IMG/VR virus record: IMGVR_UViG_3300020020_000049 | Coordinates: 1-48,805 of that record | Length of the DNA stretch: 48,805 nucleotides | Source of the DNA: a virus | Reading direction: 5' to 3' (one strand) | In this document: positions 1 through 7,534 of the stretch, piece after piece | Layout: the number at the start of each line of letters is the position of its first letter | Numbering within the stretch: the stretch's first letter is position 1 | Program-made: the position numbers and the translations under genes | The notes under the pieces: model-generated | What the model was told of the DNA's origin: nothing | Database searches by the model: none | What the model saw: the letters and a program-made list of their open reading frames with translations, nothing else

Positions 1-387
1 ATCGCCGGGCGGAAATTCGTCAATGAAAAGTATTTGCCGGAAAACCAATTCAACCAACGCAAGCTCCAAGAATTGGATCACGAAATTGACAAGCTGGCGC
101 CGGAGCCTGACGGGACGCTGACCTACTCGAATTATTTAAAAGAGAAATTCGGCCGGCCGCTGGAGGCGGAGCGCAAAGGGAGCGACATGGAGCTCGGTTA
201 TGCCATGATCCAACGCTCGGCGGCTGAGGAGATAAAGGAAATTGAGGCAACGAAATTGAAGGCCGAGAATAGCCTAAAAAACGCAATGGGTGACAGGGTG
301 CAAATGTTAGATTTCGGACCGGCGGGGCGGGTTTACTGGAGCAAGACGGCGGCCGGGCACCGGGTTTTCAGAAATAAGATAAAGTAG
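1..387 (+). CDS. YqaJ-like phage recombinase/exonuclease, C-terminal part (cut by window edge)
   Basis: The reading frame is open from base 1, so the true start lies outside the window; the TTG at 34 is only an internal codon. The visible part is the C-terminal tail of about 128 residues. It is charged and helical and ends in a pattern typical of YqaJ/lambda-exonuclease-type recombinases: a helix (KAENSLKNAMGD), then LDFGPAGRVYWSK, then a terminal RVFRNKIK. In YqaJ proteins this region follows the PD-(D/E)XK nuclease core, which is not in view. Such enzymes resect double-stranded DNA ends for recombination and replication. Its place just before a replisome organiser fits. The family call rests on the tail only. 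Confidence 0.6.
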   Translation: MAGRKFVNEKYLPENQFNQRKLQELDHEIDKLAPEPDGTLTYSNYLKEKFGRPLEAERKGSDMELGYAMIQRSAAEEIKEIEATKLKAENSLKNAMGDRVQMLDFGPAGRVYWSKTAAGHRVFRNKIK

Positions 388-400
388 TTCTTTTTGTTTT

Positions 401-408
401 TATATTTG
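401..408 (+). promoter_or_regulatory. Possible Bacteroidetes -7 element
   Basis: TATATTTG matches the Bacteroidetes -7 consensus TAnnTTTG exactly. No TTTG stands 19 to 20 bases upstream, so this is half a promoter by sequence. A start near 415 would give a transcript of about 95 bases ending at the terminator at 470-510, or a read-through message for the replisome organiser. Confidence 0.35.
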
Positions 409-469
409 TCAAACGGCCTCTCACATTTATAGGGAATGAGCGAGGCTTTCTTTAGAGCTTTAAATGGAA

Positions 470-510
470 CCTGGTCGGAGCTGCCCTATACAGCCGAGAC
501 CGGGTTTTTA
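470..510 (+). terminator. Rho-independent terminator
   Basis: The arm at 470-476 (CCTGGTC) pairs with 498-504 (GACCGGG) with one G-T pair. An inner GCTG/CAGC stem extends it, and TTTTTATTTT follows. It separates the recombinase operon from the replisome organiser at 528. Confidence 0.7.
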
Positions 511-527
511 TTTTGTAAAATCTGTAA

Positions 528-1283
528 ATGAAATATTTTCTCCACGACACCAGCGCCAGCGACGACGAAAAGATCACAGAGCTATTTATTGAGCACGGTT
601 ACGAGGGTTTGGGACTTTTTTATTGCATTTTAGAGAAGATAGCAAAACAGGAAAAACCTATCAAAACGGCAGTCTTAAAAGCTCAGTTAAAAGTTGGAAA
701 AAAGCTAGAAAAATGTTGGTCGTTTATGGAAAGTTTGGAGCTTATTTCGTCAAACAATGGTGAAACTTTCAACGAACGAATCTTGTCTTATAGCGAAACA
801 TACCAAGTAAAAAAAGAAAAAAACCGTAAAAGAATTTCAGATTGGCGTGATAATAAGGAAGTTGAAAAAAATGTAACTAGTTACAAAAACGTTCGTAACG
901 ACTCTAAAGTAAAGGAAAGTAAAGTAAAGGAAAGTAAAGGAAATAATACAACGCAGCAAGCTGCTGATTTTGATAATAAGGTTTTAATTCTACCTTGGAA
1001 TTCAAAAAAGTTTTTAGAAAATTGGGATAGGTGGAAAGACTATAAAAAAAAGCAACACCGATTTACATACAAAAGTTTGGATAGTGAGCAAGCGACGCTT
1101 TTTGATTTGGCAAAAATTAGCTCCGGGCTTGAAAATGACGCAATCGAAATAATTAACCAATCCATTGCAAAGGGTTGGGCAGGTCTTTTTGAACTAAAAA
1201 TCAAACAAAATGGAAAATCAACTATCGAGGATCAACGATCAGCCGTACAAGCTGAGTTTGACAAACGCTTTGGAAACGGGTAA
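528..1283 (+). CDS. Replisome organiser / helicase-loader-like protein (Lin1244/Lin1753-type N-terminus)
   Basis: The 251-residue protein opens with MKYFLHDTSASDDEKITELF and HGYEGLGLFYCILE, the signature of the Lin1244/Lin1753 N-terminal winged-helix domain of phage replication proteins. A low-complexity charged linker with repeated KVKES units lies around residues 125-140. The C-terminus (residues about 160-235: FLENWDRWKDYKKKQHRF, SEQATL, GWAGLFEL) resembles the DnaD/DnaT-like part of phage primosome proteins. Its likely role is to open or mark the phage origin and help load helicase. The gene is visibly AT-richer than its neighbours and uses mostly GAA for Glu where they use GAG, which suggests separate ancestry. 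The next gene overlaps it by 74 bases. Confidence 0.7.
   Translation: MKYFLHDTSASDDEKITELFIEHGYEGLGLFYCILEKIAKQEKPIKTAVLKAQLKVGKKLEKCWSFMESLELISSNNGETFNERILSYSETYQVKKEKNRKRISDWRDNKEVEKNVTSYKNVRNDSKVKESKVKESKGNNTTQQAADFDNKVLILPWNSKKFLENWDRWKDYKKKQHRFTYKSLDSEQATLFDLAKISSGLENDAIEIINQSIAKGWAGLFELKIKQNGKSTIEDQRSAVQAEFDKRFGNG
907..944 (+). repeat. Short AAGTAAAGGAA-type tandem repeats inside the replisome organiser gene
   Basis: Three near-copies of an AAGTAAAGG(AA) unit follow one another and encode the KVKESKVKESKG linker. The stretch is strongly A-rich on one strand. Several phages carry their replication origin inside the initiator gene, so this is a candidate iteron or origin site. A simple low-complexity linker is the alternative. 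Confidence 0.45.
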
Positions 1284-1845
1284 TAAACAAGAAATTTCCA
1301 GGATATTAAACTCGTTCAAAACCGAAACCGGCCTCTTAAAATATGAGGCCATCCTTGAAATTCCACAAGGAAAAAGATTACCGGCAATGTATGCCAAAGA
1401 CCCCAAAAGGGCGACCGCTCTCGTTGTCGTTGGGCTGCAAATGGCTTTTGAAAGTATGAACCTTTCCAGGCCAATGACCGCTCCGCAACTTTTAAACTTA
1501 GCGGAAATAATTTTTGATACGTCAACTGAGGATCGGTTGAGTTTGCAAGACGTTATGTTATTCCTTCAAGGCTTAACCAGGGGAAAATACGGGACGCTTT
1601 ACGAGAGTATGGACATTCCCAAGTTCATGGAAAAGTTTGAGATTTACAGGCAAGAGCGGCACGTCGAATATTTACGAATAAAGGAAACACAACATTTGCA
1701 ATTCAAGGGAATGGGACCCTCCGACCGGGTGACTCAGACCAACCCAATGGAGGCGGCGGTTTACAACATGGCCGGGCGGCTGAGTGATATGAAAGAAAAA
1801 TTAAAAGAGCAACGTGAAATAAACAGGCGATTAAGCAACGGATAA
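1210..1845 (+). CDS. DUF6633-like phage protein
   Basis: The 211-residue protein contains LSLQDVMLFLQGLTRGKYG and then LYESMDIPKFMEKFEIYRQ. This pattern (a helix, a GKYG turn, then a helix before a conserved R/E-rich segment) is seen in DUF6633-type proteins of Bacteroidetes phages and mobile elements, which are encoded near replication genes. The function is not known. The C-terminal 60 residues are charged and probably coiled. The ATG at 1210 lies 74 bases inside the previous gene; the next in-frame Met would remove about 55 residues, so the overlap was kept. It is followed after one base by the DUF1064 gene. Confidence 0.55.
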   Translation: MENQLSRINDQPYKLSLTNALETGNKQEISRILNSFKTETGLLKYEAILEIPQGKRLPAMYAKDPKRATALVVVGLQMAFESMNLSRPMTAPQLLNLAEIIFDTSTEDRLSLQDVMLFLQGLTRGKYGTLYESMDIPKFMEKFEIYRQERHVEYLRIKETQHLQFKGMGPSDRVTQTNPMEAAVYNMAGRLSDMKEKLKEQREINRRLSNG

Positions 1846-1846
1846 A

Positions 1847-2245
1847 ATGAAAGGAAAACTAACCGATAAAATGACAGCAACCGAGTTTCGTCTCTACTGG
1901 AAAAAACGGGAGGCGGCGTCACAATCAAAATACCGGGCCATCCCGACCACCTCCTCCGACGGTCAGAACTTTCGCTCACACCTTGAGGCGACTTATTACA
2001 ACCGCTTAAAATTGCTCCAGGCGGCTGGCGTCCTGACCCGGTTTGAGCGAGAGGTTAGGTTTGAAATGATCGTCAACGGGTTTTTGGTTTGCGCTTATGT
2101 TTGTGATTTTATTCTCTACTATTCCGACGGGACGGTTGAGCACGTCGATTGCAAAAGCCAACCAACAAAAACGCCGGTTTATGTTATCAAAAAAAAATTA
2201 ATGAAGGCTTGCCACGGCATTGAAATAAAGGAGGTTTTTGAATGA
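1847..2245 (+). CDS. DUF1064-family nuclease-like protein
   Basis: The 132-residue protein matches the DUF1064 pattern: SKYRAIPTTSSDGQNFRSHLEA, RFEREVRFEM, VCDFILYY, VDCKSQPTKTPVYVIKKKLM and GIEIKEV. The family has a restriction-endonuclease-like fold. Candidate PD-(D/E)XK residues here are E47, D87, and D101 with K103. DUF1064 proteins are common in phage replication modules and may cut branched or recombining DNA, but this is not proven. The last four bases overlap the methyltransferase start (ATGA), so the two are probably translationally coupled. Confidence 0.75.
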   Translation: MKGKLTDKMTATEFRLYWKKREAASQSKYRAIPTTSSDGQNFRSHLEATYYNRLKLLQAAGVLTRFEREVRFEMIVNGFLVCAYVCDFILYYSDGTVEHVDCKSQPTKTPVYVIKKKLMKACHGIEIKEVFE

Positions 2246-2913
2246 TTGAACTTTTAAACGTCGATTGTATGACCTACATGGCGACCTTACCCGACAAGGC
2301 TTTTCAGCTGGCAATCGTTGACCCGCCTTATGGTATCGGTGAGGACGCAAAAAAAGCAGCTACAAGGGTTAGAACGTCTTTAAAATGGAAAAACCCGGCG
2401 GCACCAAAATATACTGGCATTGGTTGGGACGAAAAACCAATGAATAGAGAATATTTCATTGAATTAAAGAGGGTTTCAAAACATCAAATAATTTGGGGCG
2501 CCAATCATTTTATTGAGAATATTCCCGATGCAAATAGCTCGAGTTGGGCGGTTTGGTATAAAGTTGGGCAAACGCCAAATTGTGATTTTGCGGCGTGTGA
2601 GTTAGCTTGGACTTCACACAAAAAAGCCGTTGATTATTTTAGGTTGGATTGGGTTGGCTTTGGGGCTGTAAATGAAAGGGAGGCAAGGATTCACCCGACC
2701 CAAAAACCTATAAGACTTTATAAATGGCTTTTGCAAAATTATGCTCAACCAGGAGATCGAATTCTCGACACTCACCTTGGAAGTGGATCGAGTGCAATCG
2801 CGGCTCATTCGATGGACTTTGATTTCGTCGGTTGCGAGCTTGACCCCGACTATTATGCTGGAGCCTGTAAAAGATTTAAAGAGCAAACGATGCAAACAAA
2901 AATAAATTTTTAG
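2242..2913 (+). CDS. DNA methyltransferase (N6-adenine or N4-cytosine type), orphan
   Basis: The 223-residue protein carries the catalytic motif DPPY at residues 27-30, HPTQKP at 151-156, and the SAM-binding motif DTHLGSGSS at 176-184, followed by FVGCELDPDYY. The order (catalytic motif first, SAM motif near the C-terminus) fits the beta class of N6_N4 methyltransferases. No cognate restriction enzyme is next to it, so it is an orphan enzyme that probably protects phage DNA from host restriction or marks replicated DNA. The target sequence cannot be read from the protein. Confidence 0.88.
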   Translation: MIELLNVDCMTYMATLPDKAFQLAIVDPPYGIGEDAKKAATRVRTSLKWKNPAAPKYTGIGWDEKPMNREYFIELKRVSKHQIIWGANHFIENIPDANSSSWAVWYKVGQTPNCDFAACELAWTSHKKAVDYFRLDWVGFGAVNEREARIHPTQKPIRLYKWLLQNYAQPGDRILDTHLGSGSSAIAAHSMDFDFVGCELDPDYYAGACKRFKEQTMQTKINF

Positions 2914-2939
2914 AAACTGTTTTTATATTTATACATTTA
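2908..2939 (+). promoter_or_regulatory. Candidate Bacteroidetes-type promoter
   Basis: A TTTT at 2908-2911 and TACATTTA at 2932-2939 are spaced like the -33 and -7 boxes of Bacteroidetes promoters. The upstream context AATAAATTTTT with GAAA one base later matches the stronger promoter at 5949-5979, and the distance from AATAAA to the -7 box is 31 bases in both. It would drive the gene at 2959. Confidence 0.5.
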
Positions 2940-2958
2940 CCACAAATTTAATTTTATC

Positions 2959-4392
2959 ATGAGCAAAGCAACTAAACAAACCGGAGCGGCGAGCTCAACG
3001 GTTACCGACATTCCACACGAGGAAATTTCCCAATCCAATGGCCTGACTCACGTCGCCAAAGTCATTACCACCGAGGAGCAAATAAAGCTCGAGGTGGCGA
3101 AATTCAATTTGGCAGACTCCGCCATCGAGGCCATGAAACAAAATTTTGAGGGCCTGACCATTGCCGGAGCTGAGGATAAAACAGGCTATAAAAAAGTACG
3201 GGAGGCTTGGGGTGAGGTTCGCTCAACCAGGACCAAGCTCGAGAAAAAAGGTTTGGAGCTCCGCAACGGTTACACCGTTATCACGAAAGCGATTAAAAAA
3301 GAGGAGGACCGGCTCATTGAGTTGATCACGCCTTTGGAGGAGGATCTTTATAAAAAATGGAAAGAAATCGACGAGGCAAAAGAGCTGGAAAAGCAACGGG
3401 CCATTGAGGAGGAGCAACGCCTGACAATGGCGAGGGTTGAGGCGGTACTGGCGGCGGGAATGGAATTTAAAGACGGTTTTTATTGCATAGGTGACGCTAT
3501 TTCGATGGACGTGGCAACACTCCGGGCTTTGCCTGACGATCAATTTGAGCGGCTCAAAACGGCCATTACGGCTAAATGGGAGGAGATACAGCTAAAAAAG
3601 CACGAGGCGGAGATGGCGTCAATTCGTGCGGCTGAGGAGATGCAACGCCAGCGTGAGGAGCTGGAGCGGCAACAAAGGGAAATGAGGCAAGCTCAGGAGG
3701 AGTTAAGGTTGGAGCGGGAAAGGGTTGAAGTTGAAAAAAAAGAGGCTAAGATGGCAAAAATTAGTCAACGGTTTGAGGAGTTGCTGAGGTTGGGAATGGT
3801 CTATCGAGATTTTCAGGACTGTTTTTCTTATGGCGAGGACATTACTATCACCGACGACCAAATTGAGAAGTATGACGAGGCTGGTTGGAAAAGTTTGGTT
3901 AATAACGCGAAAGTTGATATTGAAATTGTAAAGGAAAAGGCCGAGGCTTACCGTTTACAACAGGAGGCTGAGAAATCGGCGCTCGAGGCTCGAAAAAAAG
4001 ACATTGCCGAAAGAGCTGAGAAAGCCGGTTTAAAATATTCCTATCAACGAAATGTTTTTGAGTTTGTGTCGCCGTTTTTTTCGGTTCAAATGGATTTCGG
4101 GCAATTGCTCCAGTTTTCTGAAAAGGAATTAAAAGGCTGGTTCGGCACGGTTGAGGTAAGGATTTTCGAGGCCAACGCTCAAATGAAAAAACAACGTCAA
4201 GACGAGCAAGCTGCGGCCGAAAAAGAGGCAAAGCTCGGGTTGAAAGATAAAGAGCGGTTCGCTTTACTGGTGGCCTCACTCGAGGAGACGGCGGGAATGA
4301 TCGACCCGGCGGAATTCAAAACGAAATCTTTCCAGGCAATGGCCAGCTCGCTGAGAGATCGAATTGTAAAACTTATAAACGAGGTGAAATAA
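2959..4392 (+). CDS. Large coiled-coil phage protein (DUF1351-like N-terminus)
   Basis: The 477-residue protein is highly charged. Residues about 60-130 (GYKKVREAWGEVRSTRTKLEKK, then EEDRLIELITPLEEDL) resemble DUF1351-type phage proteins, which are often encoded beside recombination genes. Two long predicted coiled coils follow, one around residues 130-155 and one around 205-265 (MQRQREELERQQREMRQAQ). Two similar segments, AGMEFKDGFYCIGDAISM and LGMVYRDFQDCFSYGEDITI, suggest a duplicated small domain placed between coils. A link to end-processing or single-strand annealing is inferred from context only. The candidate promoter at 2908-2939 lies directly upstream. Confidence 0.5.
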   Translation: MSKATKQTGAASSTVTDIPHEEISQSNGLTHVAKVITTEEQIKLEVAKFNLADSAIEAMKQNFEGLTIAGAEDKTGYKKVREAWGEVRSTRTKLEKKGLELRNGYTVITKAIKKEEDRLIELITPLEEDLYKKWKEIDEAKELEKQRAIEEEQRLTMARVEAVLAAGMEFKDGFYCIGDAISMDVATLRALPDDQFERLKTAITAKWEEIQLKKHEAEMASIRAAEEMQRQREELERQQREMRQAQEELRLERERVEVEKKEAKMAKISQRFEELLRLGMVYRDFQDCFSYGEDITITDDQIEKYDEAGWKSLVNNAKVDIEIVKEKAEAYRLQQEAEKSALEARKKDIAERAEKAGLKYSYQRNVFEFVSPFFSVQMDFGQLLQFSEKELKGWFGTVEVRIFEANAQMKKQRQDEQAAAEKEAKLGLKDKERFALLVASLEETAGMIDPAEFKTKSFQAMASSLRDRIVKLINEVK

Positions 4393-4393
4393 A

Positions 4394-4834
4394 ATGTCAA
4401 CTTGCAATTTTTCCGGCTGTCAAATGCCGGCCGGTCCAAACGGCTTTTGTTTCGGTCACCGTATTTATGCCGGAGCAAAAGGAAAACCAAGTCACAAACC
4501 ATCGACCGTATCTCACAAGCCGCCTGAAAAGAAAAATGTCACACCCCGGCCTCCCGTTCGCAACAAGTCAAAGAAATTGGCGAAAGCCGAGCGACTATAT
4601 AAAAAAATAGTTTCCAGCAAGCTCACCGAAAACCCAAATTGTGAAATGAACACTCCAGATTGCACCGGGTTGGCGGAGGGCTTGCACCATAAGAAAGGCC
4701 GCGGCGCCAATCTACTCGACGAAAAATTTTTATTAAGATCCTGTAACGCTTGCAACCGTTACGTTGAAAAATTCCCTTTGTGGGCAATCGAAAAAGGTCT
4801 CTCAATTTCAAAACATATAAAACCCAAATCATGA
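4394..4834 (+). CDS. HNH-like / NinG-like zinc protein
   Basis: The 146-residue protein has an N-terminal zinc-finger-like set (C4, C9, C19, H22), a basic Pro-rich linker, and a C-terminal HNH-like core. The core has C83 and C90, then LHHKKGRG with H98-H99, then C117-x2-C120 followed by N121. The HH plus GRG plus CNxCN arrangement is seen in phage HNH nucleases related to NinG, which act in recombination. It overlaps the next gene by ATGA at 4831. Confidence 0.65.
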   Translation: MSTCNFSGCQMPAGPNGFCFGHRIYAGAKGKPSHKPSTVSHKPPEKKNVTPRPPVRNKSKKLAKAERLYKKIVSSKLTENPNCEMNTPDCTGLAEGLHHKKGRGANLLDEKFLLRSCNACNRYVEKFPLWAIEKGLSISKHIKPKS

Positions 4835-5484
4835 GCAAATCAAAAATTACAAAGGTTAGAATTCACGAAACCAAAAAAGGCCGCGGCCTCGTTATCTCCT
4901 CAATCGACACCGACGCCAATGGCGAGGAGATCAACAACCCTGGAGCCATTCACAAAGCTCTTATTCATAAAAATCTGCAATCCGGGCTCGACGCTCTTGC
5001 CATTCATTTCGCGGTCATGGCGGGTTACGTAAAGCCAAAAGAGGTCGAGGATATTATCGACGCTGAATTCACTCAAAACGAGCTGGCGGAAAGTTTCCGG
5101 GTAAAAGGTTACTCTCTCGGCGGCGACGAGGACGAGGGAACGGCCGGCGTGATCATCTCAGGTCACAAAATTTTAGCCAACGGGATGGCTCACAATTTCA
5201 ACACCCCGTTTTATAAATTCGAGCAAGCTCCGCAGTCTCGTTATATTTTCATGGATGATCTTATTGTCAAATTAAACTACCTGGAGGAGCGGATTATCGC
5301 CTATAAGGAAGGAACCGAGCGCGGCGACCCGGCACAAACTGAGATGGAATTTGAGGAGCCCGTGACCAAGCTCCAGATTGACGAGCCGATCATTGTCGAG
5401 GCCAAGGTCAACAAAAAGAAAAACGGCACCATGAAAAAAGTAAAGCAAACGGCCGAAAACCCGAGCGGAGTAGTGGTTGAATAA
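4831..5484 (+). CDS. Conserved Bacteroidetes-phage protein of unknown function
   Basis: The ATG at 4831 overlaps the preceding stop and gives a 217-residue protein, MSKSKITKVRIHE. A longer reading from 4780 uses no good start. The central pattern (LAIHFAVMAGYV, SFRVKGYSLGGDEDEGTAGVIISGHK, then NFNTPFYKFE) recurs in hypothetical proteins of Bacteroidetes phages near replication genes; I know of no assigned function. The C-terminal 60 residues are charged and rich in Lys and Glu and are probably disordered. Confidence 0.6.
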   Translation: MSKSKITKVRIHETKKGRGLVISSIDTDANGEEINNPGAIHKALIHKNLQSGLDALAIHFAVMAGYVKPKEVEDIIDAEFTQNELAESFRVKGYSLGGDEDEGTAGVIISGHKILANGMAHNFNTPFYKFEQAPQSRYIFMDDLIVKLNYLEERIIAYKEGTERGDPAQTEMEFEEPVTKLQIDEPIIVEAKVNKKKNGTMKKVKQTAENPSGVVVE

Positions 5485-5515
5485 TCACTAATTTAGGAAA
5501 GCAAAATTTTTAACA

Positions 5516-5878
5516 ATGCCTATTTATCCCAATTTCGATAATACCGTCATGCTCGTTGAGGGTAGTCCGATCGAGGTCGCTGACTGCAACGCCATGATCG
5601 CAACCATGAACGCGGCCGGGTATTGGTTTACAGATATGAAATTTGTCAACTCCGGCAATGCCTTAATGCTATTTTGTAAACAGGACCCGATTTTCGGTTA
5701 TGAGCAAGAGCAAAAAATCAATGAGGTCGATTATACGCAAGCGGCTTTGGACGCGGACAAGGCGGCGGAGATCGTGAATGGCTTTTGGCCAACGGGAATT
5801 TTTATCCGGCCAATTAGTGACGAGGACGACCCTACACCGTTTATTCATTACCAGCGGCTCGACGAGCTGCCAACGTAG
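5516..5878 (+). CDS. Hypothetical acidic protein
   Basis: The 120-residue protein starts with ATG 32 bases after the previous gene and ends 24 bases before a strong terminator. It is acidic, has no membrane segment and no motif I recognise. Aromatic residues are frequent (YWFTDMKF, GFWPTGIFIRP). It is the last gene of its transcription unit. Confidence 0.5.
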   Translation: MPIYPNFDNTVMLVEGSPIEVADCNAMIATMNAAGYWFTDMKFVNSGNALMLFCKQDPIFGYEQEQKINEVDYTQAALDADKAAEIVNGFWPTGIFIRPISDEDDPTPFIHYQRLDELPT

Positions 5879-5901
5879 TTTTTACTAACCAGGTTCGGAT
5901 A

Positions 5902-5933
5902 AAAAGCCGGTTGGACAAACGCCGGCTTTTATT
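5902..5933 (+). terminator. Rho-independent terminator
   Basis: A perfect 9-bp stem (AAAAGCCGG at 5902-5910 and CCGGCTTTT at 5922-5930) closes an 11-base loop. The T-rich arm itself supplies the U tract. It ends the operon of 2959-5878, and a strong promoter follows at once. Confidence 0.8.
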
Positions 5934-5948
5934 TACAAAAAATAAATT

Positions 5949-5979
5949 TTTGGAAAGTAAAATTATATTACTATATTTG
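5949..5979 (+). promoter_or_regulatory. Bacteroidetes-type promoter (TTTG-N19-TATATTTG)
   Basis: TTTG at 5949-5952 and TATATTTG at 5972-5979 are exactly 19 bases apart, matching the Bacteroidetes primary-sigma consensus TTTG/TAnnTTTG. It sits between a terminator and the ATG at 5995, so the context fits fully. Transcription would start near 5986, leaving a very short leader. Confidence 0.8.
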
Positions 5980-5994
5980 GTAAAACTTATCAAA

Positions 5995-6357
5995 ATGGCA
6001 AAATGTCAAAAATGCAACGGTCGCGGTACAATAGGCCATTATTCGCACGTTGAGGCTGGTATTTGTTTTGCTTGCAATGGCACGGGCGAAGTTGCAAGGG
6101 TTAAAAAATCAGCGGTAAAAATACCCGAGATTTCTGACGACGTCAAGGCCACTGCCGAAAAAGTTGTCGCGTTGATTGCTGAGGGAAAGGTGGTTTATGG
6201 CGCTGGTTTTAGCTATTCCCGCGGTATTAGTAGCGATTGTTTTAATATCAATGTTTATACTAACGAATTAAATCGCGTTGAGGACACTTCCAAAGGTCAC
6301 GGCACAATGTTTTTAGGCTTGTGTTTAGATATTCAAAATCGCCATTTTTCTCTATAA
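5995..6357 (+). CDS. Small protein with DnaJ-type zinc-finger motif
   Basis: The ATG at 5995 lies 15 bases past the -7 box, so the longer TTG reading from 5911 is rejected. The 120-residue protein opens with paired CxxCxGxG motifs (C4, C7 and C24, C27: CQKCNGRG and CFACNGTG), as in the DnaJ cysteine-rich domain. The C-terminal half (VKATAEKVVALIAEGKVVYG and DCFNINVYTNELNRVED) has no recognised motif. It is the first gene of a new transcription unit. Zinc binding is likely; the role is unknown. Confidence 0.6.
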   Translation: MAKCQKCNGRGTIGHYSHVEAGICFACNGTGEVARVKKSAVKIPEISDDVKATAEKVVALIAEGKVVYGAGFSYSRGISSDCFNINVYTNELNRVEDTSKGHGTMFLGLCLDIQNRHFSL

Positions 6358-6358
6358 A

Positions 6359-6532
6359 ATGAACGCTGACCAATCATTTGAATTTACTCAATACCGTTGT
6401 CGTTGCGGTTATATTTTCGAGGAGTCACTCGGGAAATATGGTTGCCCTAATTGCGGCGGCGCAATGGGAGCGGCCAAACCTATTTTTGAAAAATCTCCCA
6501 AAAAGAAACCAGGCAAAAAACCAAAGTCATGA
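6359..6532 (+). CDS. 57-residue zinc-ribbon protein
   Basis: An ATG one base after the previous stop opens a 57-residue frame that ends in TGA overlapping the next ATG at 6529. It has CRCGYIFEE and CPNCGGAMG (C14, C16, C29, C32), a rubredoxin-like zinc ribbon, and a Lys/Pro-rich tail. The tight spacing on both sides supports a real gene despite its length. Confidence 0.6.
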   Translation: MNADQSFEFTQYRCRCGYIFEESLGKYGCPNCGGAMGAAKPIFEKSPKKKPGKKPKS

Positions 6533-6858
6533 GGACAAACGATATTAAAATCGGCGAAACTTATTTTTTCCTGGCGACTGATTCGGCGGCTCGCAAGCAC
6601 TTGGAAGGAACTAATTTTTTGGTGACAGAAATCAAACCTGTTTGGCGGCGGTTTGGCGGAGCGAGCAAGAGAGTAAAGCGGTTTTTTAATGAGTTTGGCG
6701 AAGGGGCGAGAGCTGAGGAGCTGGAGCCAATGAGTCAACGGGAATTTGAAAGAAATTATTTGCAGACACCAAGCCAAGAGGAGCCAAGGTTCGGTCAAGT
6801 TGATCCCGGAACATGGCCAAAGGCTTTTTATAAGGAAACAGGCGACAATCCTTTTTAA
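6529..6858 (+). CDS. Hypothetical small protein
   Basis: The 109-residue protein starts within the previous stop codon (ATGA). The N-terminus IKIGETYFFLATDSAARKH, followed by NFLVTEIKP, looks like a small beta barrel of SH3/KOW type. The middle is basic (RRFGGASKRVKRFF). No function can be assigned. Confidence 0.5.
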   Translation: MRTNDIKIGETYFFLATDSAARKHLEGTNFLVTEIKPVWRRFGGASKRVKRFFNEFGEGARAEELEPMSQREFERNYLQTPSQEEPRFGQVDPGTWPKAFYKETGDNPF

Positions 6859-6869
6859 AAAAATATATC

Positions 6870-7160
6870 ATGAACTACATTTTAGACGGCAAAACACCTA
6901 TCCATTGCGACGACCTTTTAAGTTGGGCGAGCTGGTTTAAAAGTCAAAACAGAATTATCGCGTCAAAAATGATTGACGGCATTACAATTTCAACCGTTTT
7001 TTTAGGTATTGATCACGGCTTTGGTGGCAAGGTGATGTTGTTTGAAACAATGATTTTCGGCGGAGATCATGACGACTATTGCGAAAGATATTCAACTTGG
7101 GAGGAAGCTGAGGCCGGTCACCAAACGGCGGTGAATTTAGTAACGGAATCACTAAAGTAA
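6870..7160 (+). CDS. Widespread conserved phage hypothetical protein
   Basis: The 96-residue protein reads MNYILDGKTPIHCDDLLSWA, then STVFLGIDHGFGG, LFETMIFGG and YSTWEEAEAGH. This set of phrases recurs in short proteins of many unrelated phages and mobile elements. Its function is not established. The start context AAATATATCATGA is nearly the same as that of the next gene. Confidence 0.65.
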   Translation: MNYILDGKTPIHCDDLLSWASWFKSQNRIIASKMIDGITISTVFLGIDHGFGGKVMLFETMIFGGDHDDYCERYSTWEEAEAGHQTAVNLVTESLK

Positions 7161-7168
7161 AATATATC

Positions 7169-7531
7169 ATGAGCGAGCAAACAATCAAATTAACGGGAAT
7201 AGTCTCGGAAATATTTCCAGTAGAAACCCGGCCTACCTTTTCAAAAAAAGTATTTTGGCTCACCGAGCCCGACGTCCTGAGATACCCAAACACTTGGGAA
7301 ATTGAGCTCCACGGCACCAACACCGGGCGCCTGGCGGGTATCAAGGTCGGAGACAGGTTGGAGGTCGAGGTTGAGGTTCACGGCCGCAAATGGCAAAACA
7401 CGGGCAAAGCAAAGGTTTTCATGAGCCTGAAATGTGTTGGGCTGAAAGTAATTGACCAAATAGAAACGACCTATAAAAGCACTCCGAGAGAGAAACCAGG
7501 CCGCGAGGGCGGTCAATCCACCTTACTATAA
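7169..7531 (+). CDS. DUF3127-like OB-fold protein, possible single-strand DNA-binding role
   Basis: The 120-residue protein has the order seen in DUF3127: an N-terminal strand (IKLTGIVSEIFPV), WEIELHG, then GIKVGDRLEVEVEVHGRKW and a final strand around VFMSLKCVGLKVI. The family is built on an OB fold and occurs in Bacteroidetes and their phages. A role near replication is plausible from the fold and neighbours. The C-terminal 20 residues are basic and disordered rather than the acidic tail of classic SSB. Confidence 0.6.
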   Translation: MSEQTIKLTGIVSEIFPVETRPTFSKKVFWLTEPDVLRYPNTWEIELHGTNTGRLAGIKVGDRLEVEVEVHGRKWQNTGKAKVFMSLKCVGLKVIDQIETTYKSTPREKPGREGGQSTLL

Positions 7532-7534
7532 AAC

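Noticed and set aside
436-531. A 31-residue frame ending in an ATGA overlap with the replisome organiser
   Set aside because: Its codons run through the terminator stem at 470-510, which explains the sequence better. The protein has no recognisable feature.
3899-4279. A 126-codon minus-strand open frame
   Set aside because: It is a shadow of the coiled-coil gene at 2959 and has no sensible start or motif.
5911-5994. Upstream TTG-started extension of the zinc-finger gene at 5995
   Set aside because: It would start inside the terminator loop and run through the promoter boxes, so ATG at 5995 is the better start.
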